A stretch of DNA of 64,000 nucleotides from JACCXM01 sp046328335 (GTDB lineage: Bacteria > Chloroflexota > Chloroflexia > Thermomicrobiales > UBA6265), in assembly GCA_046328335.1 (NCBI GenBank), contig JAXLWU010000009.1:1-64000 (forward strand), given 5' to 3'. The notes under the pieces are model-generated. The model ran no database searches. It was not told the DNA's origin and saw only the letters and a program-made list of their open reading frames with translations. Positions 26,080 to 34,856 of the stretch are shown here, piece by piece (positions within the stretch are counted from its first letter, which is position 1; each line of letters begins with the position of its first letter). Position numbers and translations under genes: made by a program.

Positions 26080-27550
26080 GTAACTGTTCAGAGTTGGGGT
26101 GAAGCGAGGAGGGCGCGACATTGCGCCAACGGATCGAGTCCCTGCAGGCGCCAGGTGCCGAACAGCGTGGCCAATGCCATCTTGGTGGCAGTGCCGGTCG
26201 TGGAGCGGGTGCCGCCGCTGATCTTGCGGCAGGTCACCAGATGACGCAGGCTGCGCTCGGCGGCGTTGTTGGTCGCCGGCACCGCCGGGTCGTCGACGAA
26301 GACGAACCGCTCGCCCAGGTACTTGGTCATCCGCTCGCACAGCACCCGCTGCGGCGCCTCCGCCACCCCCAGGTACGGCGCGCACAGGACCGCCAACGCC
26401 GCTTCGCACGCCTGCCGGTGCTGCCGCCGGGCCAGCGGATCGGGATCGGCGGCCAGCGCGAGAGCGCGTCGGGAGAGGTGGTGCACGCTCTCGCCCCAGC
26501 CGCGCACCACGGCATCCGCCGGATGCTGCCCCACTAGGTCGTCCACATCCCGCAGCAGGTGCGCCCAGCAATACTGATGCCGCCCCGCATACCCGGTGTA
26601 GACGGCGTAGAAGTCGCTGACCAGCACCCCGGCATACGCATCGCCAAGCGCCTCCTCCAGCACCCCGCGGTCGCGGCCGCCATGCACGAACACCCGCTGG
26701 GCTGGGGTGCTCAGCGTCCAGGCGTAGCCATTGACGCCCCCTTCCCGCCAGCCGGTCTCATCGACATGCAGCACCGGACTGTCCCGCATGGCGGCCTGGG
26801 CCGCGGCCACCACCGGCGCGGCGCGGGCGGCGACGGTGTGCAGCACCGCCACGATCCCCCCCACGCTCAGCCGCACCCCGTGCACGCTCGCCAGATAGCC
26901 CTGGATGGCGCGGATCGGCAGCCGCCACTCCTCGCGCAAGGTGGCGATCAGGCTGCGCACACCACGCCCCAGCCGCTGCTGTCCGTCCACCATCCCGTCC
27001 AGCTCCGGTCCCGGCTGCCACCGACCTCCGCAGCGCCGGCAGCGCCGCTCCAGGTAGACGTGCTCCGTCACCGTCACGGGCGCCGGCGCCAGGTCAATCA
27101 CTTCCCGCCGATGGCGCACCGTGCCCCCGATCAGTCCTGTCCCGCAGTGGGGACACTGGTCGTGGGCATGCACCTGCTGCGCCGTGGGCGTCATCCGAGA
27201 CCGGCCATAGCCCCCCCCCGCGCCTCTTGCGCAACGCGGCGGGGGCAGGGCGGGGCGAGACGGCCGCGGGTTTGAGTCCGGGCATTGTCGTGGGATGGGT
27301 CGGCGGATCGTCGCCATCCGGCGGATCGAGGAGTGCCAGCAACGTCCCCACCCGCTCCTGCAGCTGCACGATCGCCGCCCGCTGCTGCGCCAGCTCCCGC
27401 TCCTGCCACGCCAGCCGCCGCTTCTGTTCGGCCAGCTGCTCCTGTTGCCGCAGGACGATCCCGATCAACTCCTCACGGCTGGCGCGGTACAGATCCAGGG
27501 GGGCATCCATCCCGGTAGCCTATCGCATCACGGCATCTCTGAACAGTTAC
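26080..27550 (-). mobile_element. IS66-family insertion sequence
   Basis: A 1,471-bp element bounded by perfect 14-bp inverted repeats, GTAACTGTTCAGAG at 26080 and its complement ending at 27550. It encodes only TnpC; the tnpA and tnpB genes of longer IS66 members are missing. The tnpC stop codon lies within the left terminal repeat. I see no 8-bp target duplication. It has inserted between the amidohydrolase operon and the SDR gene. Confidence 0.88.
26088..27510 (-). pseudogene. IS66 transposase TnpC, split by frameshift in a G9 run
   Basis: The N-terminal part reads from the ATG at 27510 (MDAPLDLYRASREELIGIVL, coiled coil of Q/E/R, then PAALRKRRGGG). At 27211-27219 the coding strand has nine G, after which the conserved part continues in another frame: zinc finger CPHCGTGLI ... 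CRRCGGRW, then VLHVDETGWREGG, VLVSDFYAVYTGYAG, YCWAHLLRDV and NNAAERSLRHLVTCRKISGG. Eight G would join them. Polymerase slippage on such runs can express some IS proteins, so this may be either a mutation, an assembly error, or programmed slippage. Confidence 0.82.
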
Positions 27551-27682
27551 GGGCCGTCCCTTGTACCGAACAGATGATTGTACGTACCGCTGTCCCATCG
27601 TCAGGACCCGCGAAGTGTTCAGATCTCCATTTCATCTCTCGATGCAAACCCAGACTCGGATAGGCCCGGCTCCCTGTGAGCA

Positions 27683-27752
27683 GAGAGCCTCCCTCCCGTG
27701 GTGGAGGCTCCGAAGGGAACATCGGGAGGCAGGACAGGGTTGGGGTGAGGGT
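27683..27752. repeat. Degenerate intergenic hairpin repeat
   Basis: CCTCCCTCCCGTGG with GGAGGC, followed by CGGGAGGCAGGACAGGG and TTGGGGTGAGGG, the hallmark tail of the family. It lies 3' of the minus-strand SDR gene. The surrounding 27551-27820 has no gene. Confidence 0.5.
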
Positions 27753-27820
27753 TCGTCCCGCGCCAACGGACCGAAATTCTCCGCGATCGCCATCCCAATG
27801 GGTCGATAGCGTAATTTTGA

Positions 27821-28615
27821 TCAGGCGTGAAGAAAGCCGCCCTCGGAATGGATGACCTGTCCGGTGACCCATGCCGCATCCGGACTGGCCAGCCATGCCA
27901 CGAGGCGCGCGGCATCTTCCGGTGTCCCGATCCGTCCCGCCGGGAATCGGGGCAGCAACTCTTCCCGCAGCGCCGCGTTGATCCAGCCGCTGTCGGTCGG
28001 TCCCGGATTGACCGCGTTGACGGTGATGCCTAACGGCGCGACCGCCGGGGAAAGACTTCGCGTGAACGCTTCGATCGCCCCTTTGGTGGCCGCGTAGGCC
28101 AGTTCACCCGGCATCGGCCCCAGACTCTGCCCGGACGTGAGACTGATGATCCGGCCCCCGTCACCCAAAGTGAACCGGCGGGCAAACTCGACGGAAAGGA
28201 GAAGCGTGCCCCGCATGTTGACCGCGTAGTGCGCATCGAGGGTGGCGGCATCCAGGTGCGCGAAACCATCGTTCGTCGAATAAGCGGCGTTGTTGACGAG
28301 AATGCTGATATCGCCCAACCGATCGGTCACCTCGTCGAGCAGGCGAGCCGGTGCATCAGGATCGGACAGATCGCTGGAAATCGCGGCCACGCGCACGTCG
28401 AGACCGGAAAGCGACGCCGCGAGCGCTTCAGGTTCTTCGCTCCCGCCCGCCCAGGAGAACTGCGTGTCATACGGCCGCCAGTGGCTGAACGCCACATCCG
28501 CGCCGCGGGCGGCCAGCGCCCGGCAGATCGCCGCGCCGATACCGCGCCGGCGGCTTGCCCCCGTCACCAATGCCACCCTGCCAGTCAGGTCACGAGTGTT
28601 TGGAATAGTGGCCAT
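27821..28615 (-). CDS. SDR family oxidoreductase
   Basis: A 264-residue classical short-chain dehydrogenase/reductase. It has a TGASRRRGIG cofactor loop near residues 18-27 (an extended Arg-rich form that favours NADP), VNNAAY in place of NNAG, the catalytic Ser in ISLTSGQSLG and the YAATK Tyr/Lys pair, and a PG-type loop VNPGPTDSGWI. The substrate is unknown; closest in look to 3-oxoacyl-ACP reductase-like proteins. The ATG at 28615 is in the family-typical place, though its ribosome site is weak. Confidence 0.85.
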   Translation of the reverse strand: MATIPNTRDLTGRVALVTGASRRRGIGAAICRALAARGADVAFSHWRPYDTQFSWAGGSEEPEALAASLSGLDVRVAAISSDLSDPDAPARLLDEVTDRLGDISILVNNAAYSTNDGFAHLDAATLDAHYAVNMRGTLLLSVEFARRFTLGDGGRIISLTSGQSLGPMPGELAYAATKGAIEAFTRSLSPAVAPLGITVNAVNPGPTDSGWINAALREELLPRFPAGRIGTPEDAARLVAWLASPDAAWVTGQVIHSEGGFLHA

Positions 28616-28756
28616 ATTCTTGCATCCAGCGATGAAAACCACCCGAAGGGGCCACACAATGGTACGCTCATCGGGGTGGGACCTTGACCCGGCGAACCCA
28701 ATCATGGGAGGGTACTCTCACGTTCGCGGGAGTGACGAGCAAGTAAGGAGAACGCG

Positions 28757-29557
28757 ATGCGACGACCCAAATCCGCGGCGCCCGCGCTGGTGATGGCCGC
28801 GGTGGTGCTCCTCGTGGCGTTGATGAGCGTGGCTCCGGTCGCCGCCCGCCAGAACGGGACCCCCGCCGCGGGAACCCCGGCCGCGCCTCCAACACAGGCC
28901 GCGCAACCGACGCAACCCGCGGCGGCGCCGACACAGGCGGCCGCGGCCGCAACGCCCGCGGCACAGACCGCGGCGCAAACCAATGTCGTGACGCTCGTGT
29001 TCTGGTATGCCAACGCGGCCGATCAGGACATTCTGAATCTCTTCCCCATCGCGGTTGATGCCGGCCATGTGGCCGGGCCCAAGTCCGGCGCGGCCAGTGT
29101 CGGTACGGCTGATTTTCTGGAAGAGGGTGGCGCCACTATCACCATCGGCGACACGACCTTCACCACCTATCCCCGCGCGGATGGCTCGATCGACCGCTGG
29201 ACCTGGTTCGATGATTTCGAGGGCGCGCGGCCGGCCACACTGGTCATGCAACTTTCCGCCGCGGGTGGCGCCTACGAGGGCTATTACGGCGCGGCCACCT
29301 TTGTTTCCCGCGCGGAAGGCGGCGCGGGTGGCGTACTGATCATCGTCCTGCGTCCACCGGCGCCCGCCGGCGCGGAAGAGGCGGCCGCGGAGGGAGAAGC
29401 CGCGGCGGAGGCCCAGGCGGCAGACGCGGCGGCGATTGACTCCGGTGCCGAAACCGCGCAGCCCGACGCTACCGTGGAACCCGCCAACCCGATCCTGACG
29501 GAGCCAGGCACGGAAGGTGAAGCACCAGTCGACGTCGTGACGGAGCCATCCGCGTAA
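28757..29557 (+). CDS. Secreted Ala/Pro-rich protein of unknown function
   Basis: 266 residues: a signal peptide (about 1-30, ending VAARQ), an Ala/Pro/Gln/Thr-rich linker (residues about 35-75), a compact domain around residues 75-195 starting VVTLVFWYANAADQDILNLFP and ending VLIIVLRPP, and a second Ala/Glu-rich tail. The central domain is rich in beta-strand residues and could be a small sandwich. No family recognised. The ATG has AAGGAG upstream. It is divergent from the SDR gene (141 bp). Confidence 0.7.
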   Translation: MRRPKSAAPALVMAAVVLLVALMSVAPVAARQNGTPAAGTPAAPPTQAAQPTQPAAAPTQAAAAATPAAQTAAQTNVVTLVFWYANAADQDILNLFPIAVDAGHVAGPKSGAASVGTADFLEEGGATITIGDTTFTTYPRADGSIDRWTWFDDFEGARPATLVMQLSAAGGAYEGYYGAATFVSRAEGGAGGVLIIVLRPPAPAGAEEAAAEGEAAAEAQAADAAAIDSGAETAQPDATVEPANPILTEPGTEGEAPVDVVTEPSA

Positions 29558-29622
29558 CGGACGCAGCCTCACGGAATGCGGATGAAGACGTACGCATCGA
29601 CCGCGGGTCGTGCCGCGCCGAG

Positions 29623-29663
29623 CCCCTCTCCCGGCTCGACGGCTGACAAGGGGAGGTATGCCC
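29623..29663. repeat. Intergenic hairpin repeat, variant arm
   Basis: CCCCTCTCCCGGCTCGACGG continues into CTGACAAGGGGAGGTAT, the same right arm found at 21474. It lies 3' of the plus-strand secreted-protein gene. Confidence 0.6.
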
Positions 29664-29712
29664 GCATCGAGGCGTTCGCCCTGGCGCGGAACGGCGACAC
29701 CACGACCAAAAG

Positions 29713-29740
29713 CCCCTCTCCCGACTCGACGGGAGAGGGG
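29713..29740 (-). terminator. Perfect 11-bp hairpin, minus-strand T run
   Basis: CCCCTCTCCCG pairs with CGGGAGAGGGG across a 6-nt loop. Read on the minus strand it is followed by CTTTTGG, and it lies 65 bp past the stop of the peptide-binding protein gene. TTGGGGTGAGGG adjoins it on the other side. It is identical in stem to the hairpin at 12828. Confidence 0.65.
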
Positions 29741-29804
29741 TTGGGGTGAGGGCGGGCCTCACGTGCAAACGGCATGGATTATCTGCATTCCGTACGGTTG
29801 ATCG

Positions 29805-31472
29805 CTATGCCTTTCGCGACAGGGTCCAGAAGTCGTAGGTGCCGAGGTTGATCGCGTTGAAGACGAAACCTTCGATGTTCGACTGGAGCACCGTCGGCCA
29901 CTTCGGCTGGGCCGTGCAGACGACCGGCACGTCCTCCTTGGTGATAATGTCCTGGACCTGATCGAGGATCACGGCGTAGGTATCCAGGGTCGAGGCATCT
30001 TTGGCGTCGGCGAGCAGTTTGTCGACGTCCTCGTTGCAGTAGAAGCCGCCGTTGGCGCCCTTCGATCCCCAGGAATCGCACGATGTCGTCGGATAGAGGA
30101 CATTCCAGGCGTCGTTGTAATCGGGCCACCAACTCCAGCGCATCAGATTGGGGCGCTCCTCCGCCGGAGCATCGCCGTAGAAGGTACCGGTGAAGGTGGC
30201 CTGATCGACCAGTTCGATGTTCAACGTCAGGCCGACCTCGGCCAATTTGGCTTGGAAGAGTTCCGCCGTCGTCTTGTCCGCATTCGTCGCCTGCATGAGC
30301 GTGATCTCGGTCCCCTCGGCCACGCCCGCCTTCGCCAGGAGTTCCTTCGCCTTGTCGAGATCGATCTCGAAGAAGAACCCGTCCTTCTGATAGCCCCGGA
30401 CCGATGGCGCGATCAGACTGTTTGCCCGCGAGGCGTACCCCTTGTAGACGCCATCGATCGCATCCTGATAGGGGAACGCATAGCAAAGCGCCTGCCGCGC
30501 TTCCGGCGAGGCCAGCGGTCCGGCCTCGGTCATGGTGTAGTACTCGACCTCGGTGCTGTCCGAGACATCGACCTGTAGCGTCGGCACCTGCTTCAGTTCA
30601 TCGATCGAATCGGGCGTTACGCTGAAGCGGTCCATGATGTCCACTTCACCCGCCTCGACCAGTTGCCGCATCGTAGAGAACTCTTCGACGACGCGGACGA
30701 TGATCCGGTCGAAGTGATTCCCTTCCCAGCCGCGCCAGTACGCCTCGTTCCGCTCGAGGATCACTTGCTGTCCTGGCTCGAAGGAGACCAGTTTCCAGGC
30801 TCCGGTGCCGGTACCCTCGGCGTTCAATTGCATCCAGGCATTGCCGAAGTCGCCGTCCTCCTCGTGCTCCTTGGCCACCTTGGCGTTGACGATCTGGGGA
30901 CCGTAGGTCGCCGACAGCGCGGTCAGGAAGAGCGGTTGCGGCGTGCCGCAGTCGAAGACGATGGTCGCCGCATCGGGAGTGGTCATCTGCGCCGGATCGG
31001 AAATGAAGCGGGAGAAGACCGCCACCGCGCCGCGTCCCATCGCCAGCATCCGCTCATATGACGCCTTCACCGCCGCGCTATCGCATGGCGAACCGTCCTG
31101 GAAGGTCAGTTCCGGTCGAATCTTGAAGGTCCAGACGCTGGAATCGTCGTTCGCTTCCCAACTCTCGGCGACCAGCCCCTCGAACTCGTCGGTCGCGGCG
31201 CCTTTCAGGCCGACCAGACCCTCGTAGATGGAGCGGACAACGACGGTCGAGCGATAGTCATATTGCGAATGCGGGTCGAGGTCGGACGGCGATCCATCCA
31301 ATCCAACCACCAGCGTCGAGCCGTTACCGTCCTGTCGCCGCACCGCGGCGCTTGCGGTCGCGGCGACGGAGCCGGATGCCAACGGCGCCATCAGACCGGC
31401 CGCGGCGCTCTTCAGTACACCGCGCCGCGTATACGATTTTGGGCTGGTTCCGTGTGAAGTGATCGGGGACAT
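29805..31472 (-). CDS. Peptide/dipeptide ABC transporter substrate-binding protein
   Basis: A 555-residue family 5 solute-binding protein (DppA/OppA type). It has a Tat-like leader (YTRRGVLKSAAAGLMAP, residues about 15-32) and no lipobox Cys. Typical blocks are DGSPSDLDPHSQYDYRSTVV, VWTFKIRPELTFQDGSPCDS, and GDIDIMDRFSV-like text further on. No permease or ATPase gene adjoins it, so its transporter must be encoded elsewhere. The ATG at 31472 has GGAGG 6 nt upstream. It is divergent from the HtrA gene. Confidence 0.88.
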   Translation of the reverse strand: MSPITSHGTSPKSYTRRGVLKSAAAGLMAPLASGSVAATASAAVRRQDGNGSTLVVGLDGSPSDLDPHSQYDYRSTVVVRSIYEGLVGLKGAATDEFEGLVAESWEANDDSSVWTFKIRPELTFQDGSPCDSAAVKASYERMLAMGRGAVAVFSRFISDPAQMTTPDAATIVFDCGTPQPLFLTALSATYGPQIVNAKVAKEHEEDGDFGNAWMQLNAEGTGTGAWKLVSFEPGQQVILERNEAYWRGWEGNHFDRIIVRVVEEFSTMRQLVEAGEVDIMDRFSVTPDSIDELKQVPTLQVDVSDSTEVEYYTMTEAGPLASPEARQALCYAFPYQDAIDGVYKGYASRANSLIAPSVRGYQKDGFFFEIDLDKAKELLAKAGVAEGTEITLMQATNADKTTAELFQAKLAEVGLTLNIELVDQATFTGTFYGDAPAEERPNLMRWSWWPDYNDAWNVLYPTTSCDSWGSKGANGGFYCNEDVDKLLADAKDASTLDTYAVILDQVQDIITKEDVPVVCTAQPKWPTVLQSNIEGFVFNAINLGTYDFWTLSRKA

Positions 31473-31688
31473 GCGATTCCTCCGTCCGAGCACGTACTCC
31501 TGCCGACGATTGATTAATTCGCTGCGGAATCTAAGCAAGGGTCTGCCCATCCCAAGCCACTCGCAATCCGAGATCCGGCCACCTACCCAATTGGTCAGGC
31601 CCGGGCCTCCTCCAACTGGGAGCGGAAAGAATCCCGCCACGACTTGATACTTCACTTATGTCTCGTATTGTCTCCGGAGATTTTTTCC

Positions 31689-32720
31689 GTGGTTACTGAT
31701 TTCAATGCTCGTCCTCATGACCATGCCACTCTCGAAGAGCCTCGCCTCTCCAGCGAGGAGGCCGAGGCATTCCTCGATGCCTATTCTGCCGCGGTCGTCA
31801 CCGTCGCCGACCGGGTCAGTCCCTCGGTCGTCAACATCGCCCTGGAAAAGGATGTCGTCGCCCAGGGGCCGAACGGGCAACGGGTCTACACCGTTCCCGG
31901 CGGCGGTTCCGGCGTGGTCATCGCTCCAGACGGCTACATCCTTTCCAACAGTCACGTTGTCCATGACGCGAAGTCGCTCGAGGTCACGCTCGCGGACGGC
32001 CGCACGGTGCCGGCGCGGGTGATCGGCGACGATCCCGCGACCGATCTCGCCGTGATCCAGACCACCGTGGGCGGGCTGCCCGCGGCCCAACTCGGTGATT
32101 CGGACCGGCTCAAGCCAGGACAACTGGTGATCGCCATCGGCAATCCGCTCGGGTTCCAGGCAACCGTTACCGCGGGGGTTGTTTCTGCCCTCGGCCGCTC
32201 CCTCCGCTCCAGCAGCGGCCGCTTGATCGAAAACGTCATCCAGACCGACGCCGCCCTCAATCCCGGCAACTCGGGCGGGCCGCTCGTCGATTCCCGCGGT
32301 CGCGTCGTCGGCATCAATACGGCGATCATCCAGGGCGCCCAAGGTATCTGCTTCGCGGTGCCAGTGAACACCGCGCGCTGGGTTGCCGGGTTGCTGATCA
32401 ACGAGGGGCGCGTGCGCCGCGCCTTTCTCGGCATCACCGCCGAGAACCGTCCGATCCACGTCCGGGTCGCGCGGGAGCATGGACTCCCCGCGCCGGTAGC
32501 CGTCGGCGTCGTGGCGGTTGCGGAAGGAAGTCCCGCCGCCGCTGCCGGCGTGCAACCACGCGATGTCTTGACCCATTTGGGGGACACCCCGCTGGCTGGC
32601 GTCGACGATCTGCAACGCTATCTCGGCCGAGCGGAGATCGACCGCACGGTCCCGCTCCGGCTTCTACGCCGCTACGCCCCGATCGAGACGGACGTCACGC
32701 TCATCGCGGCTCAAGACTGA
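31689..32720 (+). CDS. HtrA/DegP-type serine protease with PDZ domain
   Basis: A 343-residue S1C protease. The catalytic triad is H89 (SNSHVV), D119 (DPATDLAVIQ) and S195 (GNSGGPLV), with one C-terminal PDZ domain (about residues 245-335, VAEGSPAAAAGVQPRDVLTHLG). HtrA proteins degrade or refold damaged exported proteins, but this one has no signal peptide or membrane anchor that I can see, so it may be cytoplasmic. GTG at 31689 follows CCGGAGA by 8 nt. Its last 10 bases overlap the end of the convergent monooxygenase gene. Confidence 0.88.
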   Translation: MVTDFNARPHDHATLEEPRLSSEEAEAFLDAYSAAVVTVADRVSPSVVNIALEKDVVAQGPNGQRVYTVPGGGSGVVIAPDGYILSNSHVVHDAKSLEVTLADGRTVPARVIGDDPATDLAVIQTTVGGLPAAQLGDSDRLKPGQLVIAIGNPLGFQATVTAGVVSALGRSLRSSSGRLIENVIQTDAALNPGNSGGPLVDSRGRVVGINTAIIQGAQGICFAVPVNTARWVAGLLINEGRVRRAFLGITAENRPIHVRVAREHGLPAPVAVGVVAVAEGSPAAAAGVQPRDVLTHLGDTPLAGVDDLQRYLGRAEIDRTVPLRLLRRYAPIETDVTLIAAQD

Positions 32721-33967
32721 GCGGACCGGCGATCGCCAGCGATCCGATTGGCGATCGCCTCCGCCTCGGGACCGAGCCCGCCGATGAGCGTGGTGATCCC
32801 GGGGCGCTCCCAGCGCATCCCCGCGAAATAGAGTCCCGGCAGCGGTGACTCGCTGCCGGTCGCGGTCAGCCGTCCCTGGTCATCGAGGACCGGCAGATCG
32901 ATCCAGGAGAAGTCGGGGCGGAATCCGGTCGCCCAGATGACGGTGCTGATGCCCGCGGTTTCCAGATCGAGCGCGGTCTGGGTGGGCTGTTCGAAGCCAT
33001 CCCGGAGGCCGGGATCGCTGGGGTCACTGTCGGGTGGAGCCTCCATGCCGGTGCTGGCGATGAACGCATCGGCCATTCGCCGGAACTGCTGATCGGCGGC
33101 ATCGGCTTCGGCGAGACGCTGGTGCAGATCGCCCGCCAGGAGCAGTGTCTGGCCGGAAATCCCCTCCACTCGTCCCAGCAGATGCATGCCGTCACGCGCG
33201 AACTGATGCAGATTGAGATCGCGCCCGCCGTCTTTGCCCGTCATGTGGGAATACGACGCCGGCCGGTCGCGGTTCGCCCCAGGAAATCCGGGTTGATGCC
33301 GCCACCACATGCTGTCCTTGCCCCGGTAGCGCCGGGGCGTGCGTCCGACGCGACCGACGGAGAGGTACACCTCCCGTCCGGCATGGAGCAGTTCCTCCGC
33401 AATCTGGCTTCCCGTCTGCCCGGTGCCGGCCACGAGCACCGCGCCCGGAGGGAGGCTGGAAGGGTTCCGATACATGGACCCGGGCAACTGCCGGATCGGC
33501 GCGGGCAGGGCAATGGCATATGACGGAACGAGCGGCATGCGAAAGAAGCCGGTCGCGACGACGACCGTGCCGGCCTCCATCATTCCGTCCGGCGTCTCCA
33601 GGAGAAAGCCACCGCCGGTTCGCGCGCGCAGCATGGAGACCGCTACCCCTTCCCAGACCGGGGGCGAGCATGCCGCCGCGTAACGATCGAGATAGGCAAG
33701 CCATTCGACGAGGGACAGAAATCCGTCCGGATCGTGGCCGTCGAGCGGCAATGCCGGCAAGGCGGTAATCCAGGACGGCGTGACCATCGTAAAGGCATCC
33801 CAACGCTCGCTGCGCCAGGTTTCACCGATGCGACGCCGTTCCAGCAGCTGATGATCGACGCCACGTTCCCGCAGCGCGTGGCTGACTGCCAGTCCCGCGG
33901 TACCCGCGCCGATGATAACGATCTTTTCACCCATGGCGGGCACGTGATCCTCGCTTGACGTCTCCAC
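32711..33967 (-). CDS. Flavin-containing monooxygenase-like FAD/NAD(P) oxidoreductase
   Basis: A 418-residue flavoprotein of the CzcO/FMO type. The FAD-binding loop is GAGTAGLAVS (near residues 20-29), the NADPH loop is VAGTGQTGSQIAEEL, and the C-terminal ATGFRPDFSWI is the usual third motif. Such enzymes oxygenate amines, ketones or drugs. Either the GTG at 33967 or the ATG at 33934 (MGEKIVIIGAG) could be the start; the second fits most relatives. Confidence 0.82.
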   Translation of the reverse strand: METSSEDHVPAMGEKIVIIGAGTAGLAVSHALRERGVDHQLLERRRIGETWRSERWDAFTMVTPSWITALPALPLDGHDPDGFLSLVEWLAYLDRYAAACSPPVWEGVAVSMLRARTGGGFLLETPDGMMEAGTVVVATGFFRMPLVPSYAIALPAPIRQLPGSMYRNPSSLPPGAVLVAGTGQTGSQIAEELLHAGREVYLSVGRVGRTPRRYRGKDSMWWRHQPGFPGANRDRPASYSHMTGKDGGRDLNLHQFARDGMHLLGRVEGISGQTLLLAGDLHQRLAEADAADQQFRRMADAFIASTGMEAPPDSDPSDPGLRDGFEQPTQTALDLETAGISTVIWATGFRPDFSWIDLPVLDDQGRLTATGSESPLPGLYFAGMRWERPGITTLIGGLGPEAEAIANRIAGDRRSAQS

Positions 33968-34037
33968 TCGACATGAGAGGATAGCGGAGCATTGAACAAC
34001 GTTTGGTTTCGCCGACGTCCTGATAAAGGAGAGCGCG

Positions 34038-34721
34038 ATGGAGCCCTCGGTCTACCCGGTCCAGTTCTCAGTTGACTACCCCGATCGGCCGCTCGATCGC
34101 GTGACGACGTTCTTTCGATTGTTCACGGCGATCCCGATCCTGATCGTCCTCAGCGTCGTCTCCGGCGCCACCTGGCAGTGGAGCACGGGCGAACGGCGCA
34201 TTCCTGCCGGAGCCAGCGTCGATGCCACGATCGTCAACGTGAACCAGAGCATGGTGGTGATCGCCGCGGGTGGTGGGCTGCTCTTCCTCGGCCCGCTCCT
34301 GATGATTCTCTTTCGCCAGAAGTACCCGCGCTGGTGGTTTGACTGGAATCTGGAATTGCAGCGCTTTTCCAACCGGGTCGGCGTCTATATGGCGCTGATG
34401 GATGACCGCTATCCATCGACGGACGAGCACCAGTCGGTTCACCTCGACTATGCCTATCCGGACGTGCCGCGCGACCTCAATCGCTGGCTGCCATTGGTGA
34501 AGTGGTTGCTCGCCATTCCTCATTTCCTGGTGTTGATCGTGCTCAATTTGGGGGCGTTCTTCGCGGTTGTGATTGCCTGGTTCGCCATCCTGATCACCGG
34601 CGGCTATCCCCGCGGACTCTTTACCTTTGTCGAGGGAGTGATGCGCTGGGACAATCGGGTGGCGGGCTACGCCCTGACCCTGGTCACGGACCGCTATCCG
34701 CCGTTTCGGCTCGCGCCGTGA
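34038..34721 (+). CDS. DUF4389 membrane protein
   Basis: 227 residues with at least three hydrophobic segments: VTTFFRLFTAIPILIVLSVV, VVIAAGGGLLFLGPLLMILF and LVKWLLAIPHFLVLIVLNLG plus the following AFFAVVIAWFAILITG. The repeated LDRVTTFFRLFTAIP / LNRWLPLVKWLLAIPH and FVEGVMRWDNRVAGYALTLV end block are typical of DUF4389. Function unknown. ATG preceded by AAAGGAG. Confidence 0.85.
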   Translation: MEPSVYPVQFSVDYPDRPLDRVTTFFRLFTAIPILIVLSVVSGATWQWSTGERRIPAGASVDATIVNVNQSMVVIAAGGGLLFLGPLLMILFRQKYPRWWFDWNLELQRFSNRVGVYMALMDDRYPSTDEHQSVHLDYAYPDVPRDLNRWLPLVKWLLAIPHFLVLIVLNLGAFFAVVIAWFAILITGGYPRGLFTFVEGVMRWDNRVAGYALTLVTDRYPPFRLAP

Positions 34722-34770
34722 CGCCTTCTCACCACCGAGCACCCCTCGCCCCGAACGCCCCTCACCCCAA

Positions 34771-34798
34771 CCCCTCGCCCCGTGCGCGGGGCGAGGGG
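34771..34798. terminator. Perfect 12-bp hairpin between convergent genes
   Basis: CCCCTCGCCCCG pairs with CGGGGCGAGGGG over a TGCG tetraloop; plus-strand CTCTCTT follows. It lies between the plus-strand DUF4389 gene and the minus-strand P1 peptidase gene. Six C4 runs at 34742-34781 precede it and form a strong G-quadruplex motif on the minus strand. Simple sequence of the TCTTCTCGACTCC type follows to 34856. Confidence 0.6.
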
Positions 34799-34856
34799 CT
34801 CTCTTGCCGTCTTGATGTCTTCTCTTCTCGACTCCTCGCCTTCTCGCCTTCGTCCC

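Noticed and set aside
26070..27560. 8-bp target duplication of the IS66 element
   Set aside because: CCGGGAGC and GGGCCGTC at the two sides do not match.
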